Source: Odontocerum albicorne
Taxonomy: Eukaryota; Arthropoda; Insecta; Trichoptera; Odontoceridae
Length of the DNA stretch: 64,000 nt
Assembly (NCBI GenBank): GCA_949825065.1
Contig: OX463847.1
Span: forward strand, 38,807,042-38,871,041
Direction of reading: 5' to 3'
Positions 46,801 to 56,142 of this stretch are shown here, one piece after another. Each line of letters starts with the position of its first letter. Position 1 is the stretch's first letter. A model generated the notes under the pieces. It saw nothing but the letters and a program-made list of their open reading frames with translations. It had not been told where the DNA came from and ran no database searches. Position numbers and translations under genes: made by a program.

Positions 46801-49075
46801 GTAAATAGATAAAGATAGAGATTACAGAACAATTACGACCCCAAACGACAGACAAAAATGACCCAAGTCACTAAATATTTTTTATTTAGTTTTAAGTGAA
46901 ATATCAAATCATTTAAAATTATTTTTGGTTAAATTTCGTTTCTTTTTGTTTCATACAAGTTCAAATAAAGCACTTTGATGTTATATCTAAACAACTATGG
47001 ATAGGGGTTGGGTCCTTTTAAAATTTATACATCCAAATGGAATTCTGAGTGTAAGATTTTGCATTGTGTTATATGCCAAGTGTAATTTTTCAAAATACTG
47101 TGCTAAGTTAATAGATCCTACAAAGTGTTTTTTTTTATATGTTTGTCTATGTAGAACCATAAACCGATATTTTGTATCTTAATAAATATTATAAAATGAC
47201 AGTTTTGACACTTTCGTATCTGTGAGACCACAAGGTGGGATTTTTGATAATGTTGTAAGTACCGCAAAGAAAATAATGTGATCTTTTTTACACTTAAGCA
47301 CCTGTACGATAATAAATTGGCATTTTTGCCACTGTTGTCAAATAAATAACTCGAAGTGATATTTTTCACACTTTTATACCTGTCAGGGCAGAAAGGGATA
47401 TTTTTTGATAATGTTGTGCATGTTAAACCAAATTGTGGCATTTGGAATACTGTTGTACCTTAAATATCACAAAGTGTAATTTTTGACACTTTTTTATCCA
47501 TAAAATCCTAAAGTCGCAGTTTTGTCAATTTTATAATTTAAAGACCACAAAATGACATTTTTAATATTTTCGTACAATATGAATTTTGGACCTGTTTGGA
47601 ATTTTGGACAAAGTGGCATTTGTGTCATGTTTGTGCCTTAAAGATCACAATGTGACATAATCACACTTTTGTATCTTACATACCACATTAGACATTTTTA
47701 CACTCATGTACCTTAAAAACCACATTATAGCTTTTCTAAAGGGGATAGCTGACACAATTAGGTGACATTTTTAATATAAGATCACAAAGTAACACTTTTG
47801 TACCAATACGTAATGTGGCATTTTGACACTTTTATACCTGTAAGACCACAAGGAGGCATTTTTGACACTGTGGTACCTTTAAGACCACAAAGTGACATTT
47901 TTTTCTCTTTTGTTCCTTTAAGACCACAAAGTGATATTGAAGTCCACATTTTAGTACTTGTTAGACCATAAAGTGGTAATTTTGAGACTTTCGTGCCTTA
48001 ACCTGTACACCGCGTTAAAAATCAAATTCCACGAATCCTGTGCGCGGCACAATTTCGGCGTTTTTAAATTTCTAAGTTTAAATGCATATTTTGTTTAGAA
48101 CCACTGATATTTGATTACACCACCAAGTAAACATGACATTCAAGTAATTTTCTGATAATAAATAATAGTCATTACTCTTAAGGAGACTCATTAAATAAAG
48201 GAGATAAACTAAACATTACGTAAAATACACAAAGGAATGCTACAGATCAGATCACAGGCGTTTGTGCTTCCCACGAGGAACACGTTAAATACCACATTAC
48301 ATCATTTGTGAAGGGGATAGCTGACAATTATTTATAAAAAAAAAATTACATGAAAAGACGTATTTGCCTATACAGATTTTTTATCCTTTTGTAAGGTACC
48401 CCTGGATATATCCCTTTGTAAGGTATTATCCCTTTGTAAGGTACCCCCAAATTGATAATGCGGATATGTTGATGAGCGTAGCCGAGAGACAATATTGTCA
48501 TCAACCCCAGTAATCGAGCCTTTAGGTTAAGAACCGCTGACGTAAGCAAGTAACTCATAATTCACCATCGTACGTGTTGGAAATACTACTGCACGTAGAC
48601 AGGGATCAACACTCGCGGTCATATTGGAATATTATTATCAGATGAACTATTTAATATGACTGGGATCCATTAATAATTTTTTTTTTGGGTACCATCAGAA
48701 ATGGAACCTTTGGAAGTCTTACCAACTAAGTAATTTACAAAATTATTTTAATGTTTTTCAGTATCGATTGGAGGAACTACTGGACTTTTCCTCGGGTGCA
48801 GCATGTTGAGCTTCGTAGAGTTACCTTACTTCTTTTTCCGTGGAATCCGAGATTATCTGGTCAAGAAGTATAGCAAAGATGGTTCAGGTTCTAACGGAGA
48901 CTCATGTTTCACTGGAATTGTCAGGGAAATGATGAAAGTTCTGGTCCGCTGCCTTCCTGATGATGGCCATAAGAATGGTGACAATGATGAAGAAATAGTG
49001 AATCCTGAATTACAAAATGTTATTGCTAAAGGGTTAAGTCAAGAACTGAGAGTAGATCTTATGGTTTATCAGTGA
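31898..49075 (+). CDS. ppkB: pickpocket-type DEG/ENaC sodium channel subunit, nine exons
   Basis: Joined exons: 31898-31980, 33177-33371, 35473-35626, 36651-36781, 37947-38034, 38187-38272, 39441-39667, 45606-45842, 48762-49075; 504 residues plus stop with phase kept at every junction. Seen: NTSIHGLRYI around residues 9-18 (intact HG pair at 13-14), TM1 about 30-50, a TYKDWKTTFPSIAICE post-TM1 box, FDCCEYF in the cysteine-rich region, C-x3-C and CGC-SFFTP in exon 7, a Cys-rich palm/wrist segment in exon 8, and TM2 with the filter motif GCSMLS at 412-417. Family knowledge: trimeric Na+ channel subunit of the plasma membrane. The first exon gives only about 12 residues before HG, and an in-frame TAA lies just upstream; either the ATG at 31898 is the start or a further 5' exon exists (TTCTTAAAG at 31864-31872 could be an acceptor). 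Exon lengths and introns match ppkC. AATAAA at 49093 is a possible poly(A) signal, close to the stop. Confidence 0.87.
32333..32505 (-). repeat. SINE-like repeat (minus strand)
   Basis: GCAGTACAACCTAGTGGGCT body followed by a reversed head (GAATCAAACCCACAATCTCC, then GTCTAACCAACTATGTC). In ppkB intron 1. Confidence 0.55.
32840..33097 (-). mobile_element. Mariner 5'-end fragment
   Basis: Same sequence as the right half of the fold-back mariner (TTTCGACACC region, TTACATATATTATT leader, end ACAACTTATGTTAACACCT). It ends 80 bp before ppkB exon 2. Confidence 0.65.
33590..34070. repeat. AT simple-sequence tract
   Basis: Almost only A and T, dominated by TTA/AAT words (for example 33700-34060). 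Resumes at 34540-34700 after a non-LTR insertion. In ppkB intron 2. Confidence 0.85.
34072..34480 (-). mobile_element. Non-LTR retrotransposon fragment inside the AT tract
   Basis: Minus strand reads RPIMTYSIESRADTVRTKNL, then LRTSEMKVLRSIAGK, matching the better copy at 63356-64000 (RPILTYGIEARADTVRTKSM). Flanked on both sides by the same AT-rich simple sequence, so it inserted into it. Confidence 0.65.
34890..35150 (+). mobile_element. Non-LTR retrotransposon C-terminal fragment
   Basis: Open frame 34901-35149 reads RRQIHSLSLLYNILNCPVAL, then LSNYGLALHSNRNGLLAFPV and VILCNQLQTFLSF, the usual end of jockey/R1-type ORF2 (PVILWN.LP.). Related to 2-113. Confidence 0.6.
35309..35380 (+). repeat. 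SINE 3'-body fragment
   Basis: TGGTTGGTTGGAAGAGGTTG, CCGTCTGGCAATAAGGCC, GCCAGATTGTATTGCAATAA; plus-strand version of the body seen at 12985-13070. In ppkB intron 2. Confidence 0.5.
35850..35960 (-). repeat. tRNA-derived SINE head (minus strand)
   Basis: ACAGAATCGAACCTGTGACG is a reversed B-box; no cloverleaf closes. In ppkB intron 3. Confidence 0.35.
36060..36358 (-). mobile_element. hAT-like remnant
   Basis: Its right edge, reversed, reads CAGGGGTCGGCAAACAGCGG followed by CTCGCGAGCCGCACGTGGCT, a terminus typical of hAT-derived repeats. The other terminus was not found. In ppkB intron 3. Confidence 0.45.
36362..36515 (+). repeat. SINE-like repeat
   Basis: TAGTTGATAAGATAAGTCAT and TGACTTGATTTCTGTTGGTA head, then GCTGGAAGAGATTGTG and CACCAGATTGTACTG body. 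In ppkB intron 3. Confidence 0.45.
36895..37632. repeat. Minisatellite of alternating subtypes, about 11 units of 62-75 bp
   Basis: Units ATAGCTCCGTTTAAAGA..., ...TCAACTCGAGATTCGAAACC, ACTTTTATTTTAT. Two subtypes, one with GATCACACTGATCACC and one with GAGCACACTATTCTCAC, alternate, giving a dimeric period of about 131-138 bp. Fills most of ppkB intron 4. Confidence 0.9.
38815..39080. repeat. Duplicated GC-rich motif between poly-T tracts
   Basis: GCAGTGAAGCGGCGCTCCAC and GCAGTGAAGCGGCCCTCCAC, each followed by CACCTTTTTTACGGTATA, lie about 150 bp apart with CAGTGCTTTTT repeats between. Nature unknown. In ppkB intron 6. Confidence 0.6.
39812..39940 (+). repeat. SINE-like repeat
   Basis: CCTTGGCCTAGTTGGTAAAA (A-box), GTGGGATTGATTCCCGATGG (B-box), CCAGTCTGGTTTTCACTTAA body. 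In ppkB intron 7. Confidence 0.55.
39997..40290 (+). mobile_element. hAT-terminus-like remnant joined to a repeat shared with 42170 and 56190
   Basis: Starts CAGGGGTAGGGAACCTTTTT, a familiar hAT-type terminus. From about 40110 (CCCTAGTTTACTGTGGATAC) it matches 42480-42640 and 56520-56665, so at least two elements abut. Confidence 0.4.
40800..42131 (+). mobile_element. Near-complete mariner element, 1332 bp
   Basis: Terminal repeats CAAGGCGTATCCAGAAAGTA (left) and the inverse of TACTTTCTGGATATGCCTCG (right), each bounded by TA. Contains one transposase reading frame (40968-42032) with a single stop. Shortened relatives: 8170-9126 and, by TIR similarity, 60644-61212. In ppkB intron 7. Confidence 0.93.
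40968..42032 (+). pseudogene. Mariner transposase, one in-frame stop
   Basis: 354 codons in one frame, interrupted only by TAG at 41382-41384. N-terminal DNA-binding part begins MSIQSPAKCEIRGVIRY, with helix-turn-helix-like VYKWCRELKNGRTSV and linker DDQRSGRPSIV. Catalytic triad: TGDETW (first Asp), HDNARPH (second), SPDLAPSDYYLF (third); the second and third Asp are separated by 34 residues, the DD34D hallmark. It would cut and paste the element into TA sites; as read, the product would end at 138 residues, before the catalytic core. Confidence 0.9.
42170..42645. repeat. Dispersed repeat, copy 1 (probable non-LTR 3' end)
   Basis: Shared with 56190-56665: GGTTTCTTCTTG, GATTGTGTGCGGTATATT, GGTCTTTCTGGAGTGAT, AAGAAGTATCGATTTATTTT, CCTAGTTTACTGGGGATACG, ending in CATGTGTAATAATAAATAAA. 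The A/T-rich end suggests a retroposed 3' terminus. The short minus frames in both copies are not convincing genes. Confidence 0.55.
43070..43510 (-). mobile_element. Non-LTR retrotransposon fragment
   Basis: Matches 6215-6480 and 20388-20640; in reverse it corresponds to the segment before and after the RT end (GTATGGGAGTGAAACATTGA, the usual YGSET region). Decayed. In ppkB intron 7. Confidence 0.5.
43515..43724. mobile_element. Hairpin MITE, copy 3
   Basis: ATTGTAATTTGTTTTATCAA pairs with the right end GATAAAACAAATTACAAT; TAACCCTACCGGTTTCAAG pairs with CTTGAAACCAGTAGGGTTA. The GAGG..CATCATCAG centre also folds. In ppkB intron 7. Confidence 0.8.
43728..44700 (+). mobile_element. Internally deleted piggyBac-like transposon
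   Basis: TTAA at 43728, then CGGCACCCGTCAAATTGACG on the left, mirrored by CGTCAATTTGACGGGTGCCC on the right. Only the 3' part of a transposase frame remains. The right TTAA is not obvious. It separates the hairpin MITE from the 65-bp array. Confidence 0.65.
44215..44543 (+). pseudogene. piggyBac transposase C-terminal remnant
   Basis: Frame one (44215-44433) reads VFFNILDLAAINAWILYKEC, the conserved C-terminal helix of piggyBac transposases. A second frame (44283-44543) continues with CKKTRSNNACTKCKKIVYGK and CTKKIEYVWKKC, resembling the cysteine-rich, zinc-binding tail of the family. A frameshift lies between. The catalytic Asp region is absent. Confidence 0.7.
44702..45430. repeat. 65-bp tandem array, 11 copies, with a 4-unit higher-order period
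   Basis: GCCCGTAAACCTAGTGTTAA type units start at 44716, 44781, 44846 and every 65 bp to 45366. Variants recur at 260 bp: ACCAAGTG at 44976 and 45236, AATGAATTAAC before each, TACTATATA before that. In ppkB intron 7, ending 175 bp before exon 8. Confidence 0.92.
45897..46350 (-). mobile_element. Truncated mariner (ACACATCGATCAATAAG family)
   Basis: Starts at TA|ACACATCGATCAATAAG only 54 bp after the ppkB exon 8 donor. Minus strand encodes KLHELNFKLFPHPPYSPDLA then LKKMLQGKRFGSNEEVIAET and the end GIENLGKRWNKCIALE, the C-terminal part of a mariner transposase. The other end dissolves into the 89-bp array. Confidence 0.8.
46321..46757. repeat. 89-bp minisatellite derived from mariner transposase sequence
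   Basis: CGCTCCAATAATGG-type starts at 46321, 46403, 46492, 46581 and 46670 (first unit shortened, later period exactly 89). Read on the minus strand each unit encodes HLEKGKTINSEYYIPLLERL, a mariner transposase motif, plus about 25 bp of AT-rich sequence. It is continuous with the truncated mariner at 45897. In ppkB intron 8. Confidence 0.85.
47190..48000. repeat. Degenerate minisatellite, about 38-bp units
   Basis: Variants of GACCACAAAGTGACATTTTT followed by GACACTTTTGTACCTTAA repeat about 20 times with heavy divergence and indels. Old array in ppkB intron 8. Confidence 0.75.
47998..48288. mobile_element. TTAA-type MITE, family 3, shortened inverted copy
   Basis: TTAACCTGTACACCGCGTTA on the left and CCCACGAGGAACACGTTAA on the right, inverted relative to 18931-19559, with about half of the interior missing. 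Confidence 0.6.
48360..48460. repeat. CCTTTGTAAGGTA short repeats
   Basis: TCCTTTTGTAAGGTACCCCT, CCCTTTGTAAGGTATTATCC and CCCTTTGTAAGGTACCCCCA occur in a row before ppkB exon 9. Confidence 0.7.
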
Positions 49076-49530
49076 TTTTTTTAATACCGAAAAATAAATT
49101 ACTTTGATTTTCTAGCAATTACATTTAATCACTGTGACTCATGATTCTAGCATTTATCCCGAGGTCGTCTTCAGGCTAAATTATTTCAGATTGTTACGAT
49201 AGCTTTTTTTCTCTTTATGCTGATTCCTATAAGATTTTTTCTTTTTTCGCTGACAATTAATCTGAGGGGATATTTGTGGGTTCGCTTTTTAATTTTTTTC
49301 TGCCATTTATTAATTCTCTGTTTTTTTTCTTAATCCACGTATACAAGGGCGTGGGCTGAAAAATATTTGATGTCCTCGTAGCCGGGCTGGCCCTATATTT
49401 ATATGATGTATCTCGACTGAGGGGATGTTATGAGATGAGCCCAGACCTTTTGATAGCTTCTCTCTTAAATTGATTTTCTGCTATTTATCTTGAGATATAT
49501 GTGCGATTTCGGAATGTATTTAACCATGTA
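49076..49530. other. ppkB 3' flank
   Basis: AATAAA at 49093 and T-rich blocks downstream. No further gene or element recognised. Confidence 0.4.
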
Positions 49531-49859
49531 CTGTTGCTAATAAACTTATATTACGAGTATAAATTTATATTCATATTTATTACTATTATAGACGTTCTAT
49601 GTCATTGAAGAGTGCTATAATGATGTACATGTGGCCTTTTGAAGTAAGCAATAAGGGGATTTCAGAATGAATTTATACATGTACATATGTTACATACTAT
49701 GTTGCTAATAAACTTATATTCATATTTATTATTATTAAAGACATTCTATGTCATTGAAGAGTGCTATAATGATTTACATGTTGCCTAGTGAAGTAAGCAA
49801 TAAGGGGATTGCAGAATGAATTTATACATGTACATATGTTACATACTATGTTGCTAATA

Positions 49860-50497
49860 ACACATCGATCAATAAGTCCCGGGACTAACTACTAAAACAA
49901 CATTTGTTTGCCAAAATTCTTCTTTATTCATCAATATAGTCTCCTTCAAGAGCGATACATTCATTCCAACGCTTTCCTAACTTTTCTATGCCAGCTGTGT
50001 AGAACGATTTATCTTTGGTTTCAAAGTAGGCGTTAGTTTCGGCAATCATTTCTTCATTGGAGCCAAATCTCTTTCCCTGGAGCATCTTTTTGAGGTCTGC
50101 GAACACCCAATAGTCGCTGAGGGCCAAATCTGGAGAATACGGTGGGTGCGGAACCAATTCGAAGTTCAACTCATGCAATTTGGCCATCGTTACCATCATC
50201 GATGCGTTGTTGTTTCTGTTCCATTTGTGAGCAAACGCGGCACCCATTTCGAAAAAAGCTTTTTCATGACCTGAGTTCATGCAAAATAGTGTAATCCCTA
50301 CAAAATGATATCTTCAGGATGTCAGCTATCTCACGCAACTTTACTTTGCGATTTTCCATCACGATTTTGAGGGTTTTTTATGTTCTCTGGTGTAACATCC
50401 TCATTTGGACGACCAGAGTTACTAACTGAGAATGGTATGGATTTGTTATTAGAGGTGCCATCTATTGGTTAGTCCCGGGACTTATTGATCGATGTGT
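49860..50497 (-). mobile_element. Internally deleted mariner with both termini and TA flanks
   Basis: ACACATCGATCAATAAGTCC on the left and GGACTTATTGATCGATGTGT on the right, each next to TA. Minus strand keeps the transposase C-terminal 118 codons (HPPYSPDLALSDYWVF, KKMLQGKRFGSNEEM, ERL-type end RWNECIALEGDY). N-terminal and central parts are mostly deleted. Confidence 0.85.
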
Positions 50498-50642
50498 TAC
50501 ACTTATATTCATATTTATTATTATTAAAGACATTCTATGTCATTGAAGAGCGTTATAATGATTTACAAGTTGTTTTTTTAAGTAAGCAATAAGGGACTTT
50601 CGGAATGTATTTATACATGTAAATATATACTATGTTGAAGAC

Positions 50643-50812
50643 CAAAGAATTCGTGGATGGTGCAAAAAGATAACCTGATGTAGAGGCACGGCCTTGGGGA
50701 CATAGTCCGGGACAGAAGAGCATACAACCTGAGGACGAGGAGAGCTGACCCCAACAGTCTTCGCAGACAGTGAATTGGGATGGAGCCAGGGAGAAGAAGA
50801 AGAAGATACATG
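50643..50812 (-). mobile_element. Small non-LTR 3' fragment
   Basis: Reversed it starts CTTCTTCTTCTCCCTGGCTC and continues CAGACTG..GGGGTCAGCTC, resembling other CTTCTTCTT-tailed non-LTR fragments in the window (16195, 28726, 57230, 63356). Lies within the repeat block. Confidence 0.4.
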
Positions 50813-51033
50813 CTATGTTGCTAATAAACTTATATTTTAAACTTATATTCATATTTATTATTATTAAAGATGTTCTATGTCATTGAAGAGAGTTATAAAG
50901 ATTTACAAGTTGTTTTTTGAATAAAAGCAGTAAGGGGATTTCGAAATATATTTATATATGTGCAAACCAGGAGTGTGTTGCTATCAATAAACTTATATTT
51001 ATTTATTTATTATTTATTTCAAATACGAGGGAC

Positions 51034-51153
51034 TTAAGTAGGCGCATTTTCGTCCAAATGGTGATGGATCTGCTCTTCCATATCTTTTCCAGCTTTGATA
51101 TCGCATTTTTGCCATTTCAGTTCTTCTTTACACTTCAACCACGCATCCTCCAT
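51034..51153 (-). CDS. Small coding-like frame, 39 codons, unidentified
   Basis: On the minus strand from ATG at 51153 to TAA at 51034: starts MEDAWLKCKEELKWQKCD and ends QIHHHLDENAPT. Composition looks protein-like and unlike nearby repeats, but no family is recognised. It could be a transposon remnant, a retrocopied fragment or chance. Confidence 0.2.
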   Translation of the reverse strand: MEDAWLKCKEELKWQKCDIKAGKDMEEQIHHHLDENAPT

Positions 51154-51261
51154 TGTTGATAATACTGGAACCTTAGGAAATAAAGACAGTTACCACTTCT
51201 AGACCATGATTCACATTATTTAGTGGCAGTTTGTTACTGCGGTCTATTATCATAAGCTTAG

Positions 51262-51450
51262 TTTTTGACTATATAGCCTTTTGAAAAATAACACAAACTG
51301 CTTACGAGTATATAACCTTTTAAAAAATAACACAAACTGCTTACGAGTATATAACCTTTTGAAAAATAATACAAACAGCCTATGAGTATATGACCTTTTG
51401 AAAAATAACACAAACTGCTTACGAGTATATAACCTTTTGAAAAATAACTA
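51262..51450. repeat. 39-bp tandem array, about five copies
   Basis: CTTACGAGTATATAACCTTT then TGAAAAATAACACAAACTG, starts at 51301, 51340, 51380 and 51418. Confidence 0.88.
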
Positions 51451-52260
51451 AGAATTCAATATCTGGAAATGTGTGGAAGATCAACTGTTATACGTCATTT
51501 AATGATTCCATTTTCACGGTTTTTAATAATGCACAGTTTTCCAAGAAACCATTACTCATGTAAATGTAGGGATTACTGTATTTTGAAATATTTATAATTT
51601 TTCAGAATACAGTAATATGTTAAAATTTCTCACCCAGTAATGCTGCATGTTATAATGCAATAGGTCATAATACATGAACATGCAACCCTCGTAATTGCTT
51701 TATTCTATAATTCTTATTAATATTTAAGTATTGACGTGATCGAATTATCTATTGACCATATATTTTCGTATTACAGTATTTTTATAATAACAATTTACCC
51801 TATCTTTAACTGTTTATTAGAGGACCTGAATGGGTATATTTTTTTCTACCTGATTAATTTTATCCATTAAGTAACTGAAAAAGAGATTCAGGATTTCTAG
51901 TTTTTTTTCGTGATACAAATCTAATACGCGCCAGTCAAGTGTGTTTTGTTGCCTCCTTTAGTGTGGTTGTATTGCTAACAAATGCGATTATGAACAACGA
52001 GTTCCATGCCTACTCCAGTCATTCATGATATCAAATACAATGCTGTCTCCCGGTCACGCTCTCCAATATATCTGAATAACTAATTTGGATAAGTTAAAGA
52101 TTATCATGAATGAATAAATATTAACGATTAAATAAAGTAAATTTTTTTTTTGTTTGTTGTTTTGGACTTGGATTGTTTGTTTTTGGATATTTGGGTGGTG
52201 GTGCAGAAACAAAAATAGAGAGGAAAGGATAGGATTTGGTACATAAATAAATGTTATAAA
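51451..52260. other. Intergenic stretch without recognised features
   Basis: AT-rich; no gene, array or element recognised. Confidence 0.4.
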
Positions 52261-52268
52261 TACATATA

Positions 52269-52894
52269 ACACATCGATCAATAAGTCCCAAGACTAACTA
52301 CTAAAACAACATTTGTTTGCCAAAATTCTTCTTTATTCATCAACGTAGTCTCCTTCAAGAGCGATACATTCATTCCAACGCTTTCCTAACTTTTCTATGC
52401 CAGCCGTGTAGAACGAGTTATCTTTGGTTTCAAAATAGGCGTTAGTTTCGGAAATCACTCCTTCATTGGACCCAAATCTCTTTCCCTGGAGCATCTTTTT
52501 GAAGTCTGCGAACAGCCAATAGTCGCTGGGGGCCAAATCTGAAGAATACGGTGGGTGCGGAAGCAATTCGAAGTTCAACTCATGCAATTTGGCCATTGTT
52601 ACTATCAACTTATGACACGGTCATCCATCATGTCAAGCCATCGCTGAGTTTGAACGGTATTTTTTCCCATTAAAAAGCAATGTTTTATCAACACACGAAA
52701 TTCGATTTTTTCCATTGTTTTGAAAATAGCAAAAGTGGCGTCACTAAAACCACTGTAACTCAATGACACAATGTCGGAATGTCATGAAAGTTTGACACGT
52801 AACTTCTAAAGGTTTGTACTAACTGAAAATGGTATGGATTTGTTATTAGAGGCGCCATCTGTTGGTTAGTCTTGGGACTTATTGATCGATGTGC
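52269..52894 (-). mobile_element. Internally deleted mariner (ACACATCGATCAATAAG family), copy 3
   Basis: Both termini (ACACATCGATCAATAAGTCC; GGACTTATTGATCGATGTGC) with TA flanks. Minus strand keeps KLHELNFELLPHPPYSSDLA, then APSDYWLFADFKKMLQG and the RWNECIALEGDYVDE end; a start-region remnant lies near the right end. Confidence 0.82.
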
Positions 52895-53815
52895 TACGTT
52901 ATGTATTAATGTATTTATATTTTATACATCACGAGCGTTGATATATATGTATACAGAGAGAGAAAGGATAAATATAATATATATACAATATTATAATACA
53001 TACTATGAAGACGGGGGGATAATGCTATGACGAGTAAAATAAATTTACTGTTGCTAATAAACTTATATTACGAGTATAAATTTATATTCATATTTATTAC
53101 TATTAAAGACATTCTATGTCATTGAAGAGTGTTATAATGATTTACATGTTGCCTTTTGAAGTAAGCAATAAGGGGATTTCAGAATGAATTTATACATGTA
53201 CATATGTTACATACTATGTTGCTAATAAACTTATATTCATATTTATTATTATTAAAGACATTCGATGTGCTACGTTACGTATTAATGTATTTACATTTTA
53301 TACATCACGAGCGTTGATATATATGTATACAGAGAGAGAAAGGATAAATATAATATAAATACAATATTATAATACATACTATGAAGACGGGGGGATAACG
53401 CTATGACGAGTAAGATATATTTACTGTTGCTAATAAACTTATATTACGAGTATAAATTTATATTCATATTTATTATTATTAAAGACATTCTATGTCATTG
53501 AAGAGTGCTATAATGATTTACATGTTGCCTTTTGAAGTAAGCAATAAGGGGATTTCAGAATGAATTTATACATGTACATATGTTACATACTATGTTGCTA
53601 ATAAACTTATATTCATATTTATTATTATTAAAGACATTCGATGTGCTACGTTATGTATTAATGTATTTACATTTTATACATCACGAGCGTTGATATATAT
53701 GTATACAGAGAGAGAAAGGATAGATATAATATATATACAATATTATAATACATACTATGAAGACGGGGGGATAACGCTATGACGAGTAAGATATATTTAC
53801 ATAGATAAATATGGG
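52889..53815. repeat. 375-bp composite tandem repeat, two and a half copies
   Basis: GATGTGCTACGTTATGTATT (or TTACG) begins at 52889, 53265 and 53640. Each unit includes ATACATCACGAGCGTTGATA, GACGGGGGGATAA and two copies of the TTGCTAATAAACTTATATT repeat. The first unit abuts the mariner terminus at 52894. Confidence 0.85.
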
Positions 53816-54079
53816 GAATAATAGTTGTCCCTGTTGGGGGAAAGATTACCATACAGCTTTATACATAGAAAATAACATTATGTAAAACAGAATAGTATTT
53901 CATATAAAAGAAGACAAGAGTATAATACTTGAATTTGTGGATAGGAGATAGGAAAGGATATAGGAAGAAAGCTCTACTAGGAAAGTGCGCACCATCACTG
54001 AAATTGAATATTACTGTTTTGATTTTTATTTCTTTATTAAATAATATGCAATCTAGCGTGTGAATGCTAAGTGGTAATA

Positions 54080-54671
54080 CTACTTGATCAAAAAGTTTTA
54101 GGACCAGCCACGGTGTGACGCTGTCAGTCACCCGATTGGAATTCTTTTTTTTTTGTTAGGTTACCACATCTATCATTGACACTTCCCTTCAAATTTCAAC
54201 GTGATAGCTTGACATTTGTAAAAGTAACGCTGTACTGAGTACATCTACCTTTGTGCGTGTTTTCGAATTTTTACAAGTTTGAAAATGGCATCAACTGTGC
54301 ATCAACGAGTTTGCATTAAATTTTGTGTGAAAAACGGATTTAACGGTCCGCAGACCTTGGAAATGTTGGAGAAGTGTTTTTCGGTGGCACGAACGTTTCA
54401 GAAGTGACTTTTTCCTGTTCAACCGACTTAAAAAGCCGCTTCGCGGAACGCGTTACAGCACCCGAGAGGACGTCATGAAAAAATCGAAGACGGCTCTGAT
54501 GGACATACCGAAAGTTGAGTACCAGCGGTGTTTCGAGGATTGGATCAAGCGCTGGCGTAAGTGCGTTGCAGTCGATGGAAAGTACTTTGAAGGGGACCAT
54601 ATCGATTTTGATGAATAAACTTGTATTTTCGATTTTATGAATAAAGTCCTAAAATTTTTTGATTAAGGTAG
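54080..54671 (+). mobile_element. Internally deleted mariner (CTACTTGATCAAAAAGTTTT family)
   Basis: Left CTACTTGATCAAAAAGTTTT, right the inverse of AATTTTTTGATTAAGGTAG, both next to TA. Plus strand starts a transposase (MASTVHQRVCIKFCVKNGFN) and ends it (WRKCVAVDGKYFEGDHIDFD) with the middle deleted and out of frame. 592 bp. Confidence 0.82.
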
Positions 54672-55421
54672 TATCTTACAACTAACTAGATAATAATTAC
54701 ATAAGTGTTGTAAATTAGGATAAAAGATTGAATTCTTTCAAATATTTACAGAACAGAATTTTTAATACGAAAAGGTATATTTAAAAAATCAATTAATAAT
54801 AAATTAAAGAATGATAAAAAAAGGGATAAGATAGTGAAAAATCTGGAATAATAGGAAATGTTCACTAGTGTCAGAAAAAAATAAAAGTTTGGTCACCACA
54901 GAAAGGTGTTTGCAGTGTTATAAATTGACGCATTTCAAAATGACTTGATCTTCAACAATTAGATAGTTTTTAAGCAGTTTATGGTATGTACGGAAAACAC
55001 TTTTATTTTTACACAGTATGTTATCGAATAAATCATGTCTAAAAATAATTTTTTAAATCAAGTACAAATAAAGTACATTTTAGATATGAGAAAGAAAAAA
55101 ATTATTTGCATCCTTATATAATATTTCACATATTTCCGCAGACATGAGCAGCCGTCAACTTCTTTTTCTTATACTCAACATATATATTGTATATATAGTT
55201 TTTATTTATTTCTAATCTTTTGATAATAAGAGAACTTAAATAAAAAAATACATCAAAAATTTTTTTTTTATGAAATATGAAAATGAATTGTTATTTTACA
55301 CTCTACAGGGAGGTCTCAACAAAAAAAATAAGTTTTAAAACTAAATATTAACTGAGATAAAATATAAAATATTGTATACACTACTGTTTTTTTTTTTGCC
55401 AAAAAATGCTTGGGATTTTTC
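54672..55421. other. AT-rich intergenic stretch
   Basis: No gene or element recognised. Its last 8 bp (GATTTTTC, 55414-55421) are the left target duplication of the adjacent hAT MITE. Confidence 0.4.
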
Positions 55422-56142
55422 CAGGGATGTGGAGTCGGAGTCGGAGTCGTGGAGTCGGAACATTTTAGGTGGAGTCGGAAAAAATCGACCGACTCCAACT
55501 CCGTTTAATTATTTTAACATTTTCTTTATTTTCCGCGCTTAAAATGATTAAATCAGATTTAAGAGCTTCCATAAATCCTGACTTAATAGAAGCAATTCTT
55601 TTTTTGAGATCTAATTCCATTTAGACCACGAATAGAAAATAAGATTTATATAAAGTATATTTACTTTCAAAAATCTTATCTTGTGTTCTATTCAATATTG
55701 AATCAAAATAATAATAAACAATATTAATAAGATTTAGTTAAGATATGAAAACAAATGAAGCAACCTTTTTATTTTATTTTAAAGTGTTTTCTTATTTTTT
55801 TTAATACCTACCTGTGTTGTTTTTCTAATTATTTTAAAAGTTTTATTTAATTCTTTTTTTAAATATTTATATATATTTTTAATATTATTTTTGTGTGAAG
55901 ATATTGCTTAATGCGTATTGTTTATATATTTTTTTATTAAATTGTTTTATTTGTGTACGAATATAATTAATTTTTTATTTATACCTGTATCCATTATTAA
56001 TAAGTCAATATAAATACATTAGGTAGACACAGTAAATTATAAAATAAAATAAAAATTTAAGTCAGAGTCAAGAGTTGGAGTCGGAGTATAAAATAAAGCC
56101 GGAGTCGGAGTCGGTAAATTTTCATCCGACTCCACAGTCCTG
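55422..56142. mobile_element. hAT-type MITE with 8-bp target duplication
   Basis: Left end CAGGGATGTGGAGTCGGAGT, right end (reversed) CAGGACTGTGGAGTCGGATG. Flanked by identical GATTTTTC at 55414-55421 and 56143-56150. CAGGG termini and 8-bp duplications are hAT hallmarks. The GGAGTCGGAGTCGG ends are subterminal repeats; the AT-rich interior has no frame. Confidence 0.88.

Larger units (their letters stand above)
49533..50970. repeat. Dispersed 150-170-bp repeat units (TTGCTAATAAACTTATATTC)
   Basis: Units from TTGCTAATAAACTTATATT through GACATTCTATGTCATTGAAG and AAGCAATAAGGGGATTTC to TACATACTATG occur at 49533, 49702, 50498 (partial), 50815, and again at 53044-53640. One unit is split by the mariner at 49860-50497. 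Confidence 0.8.
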
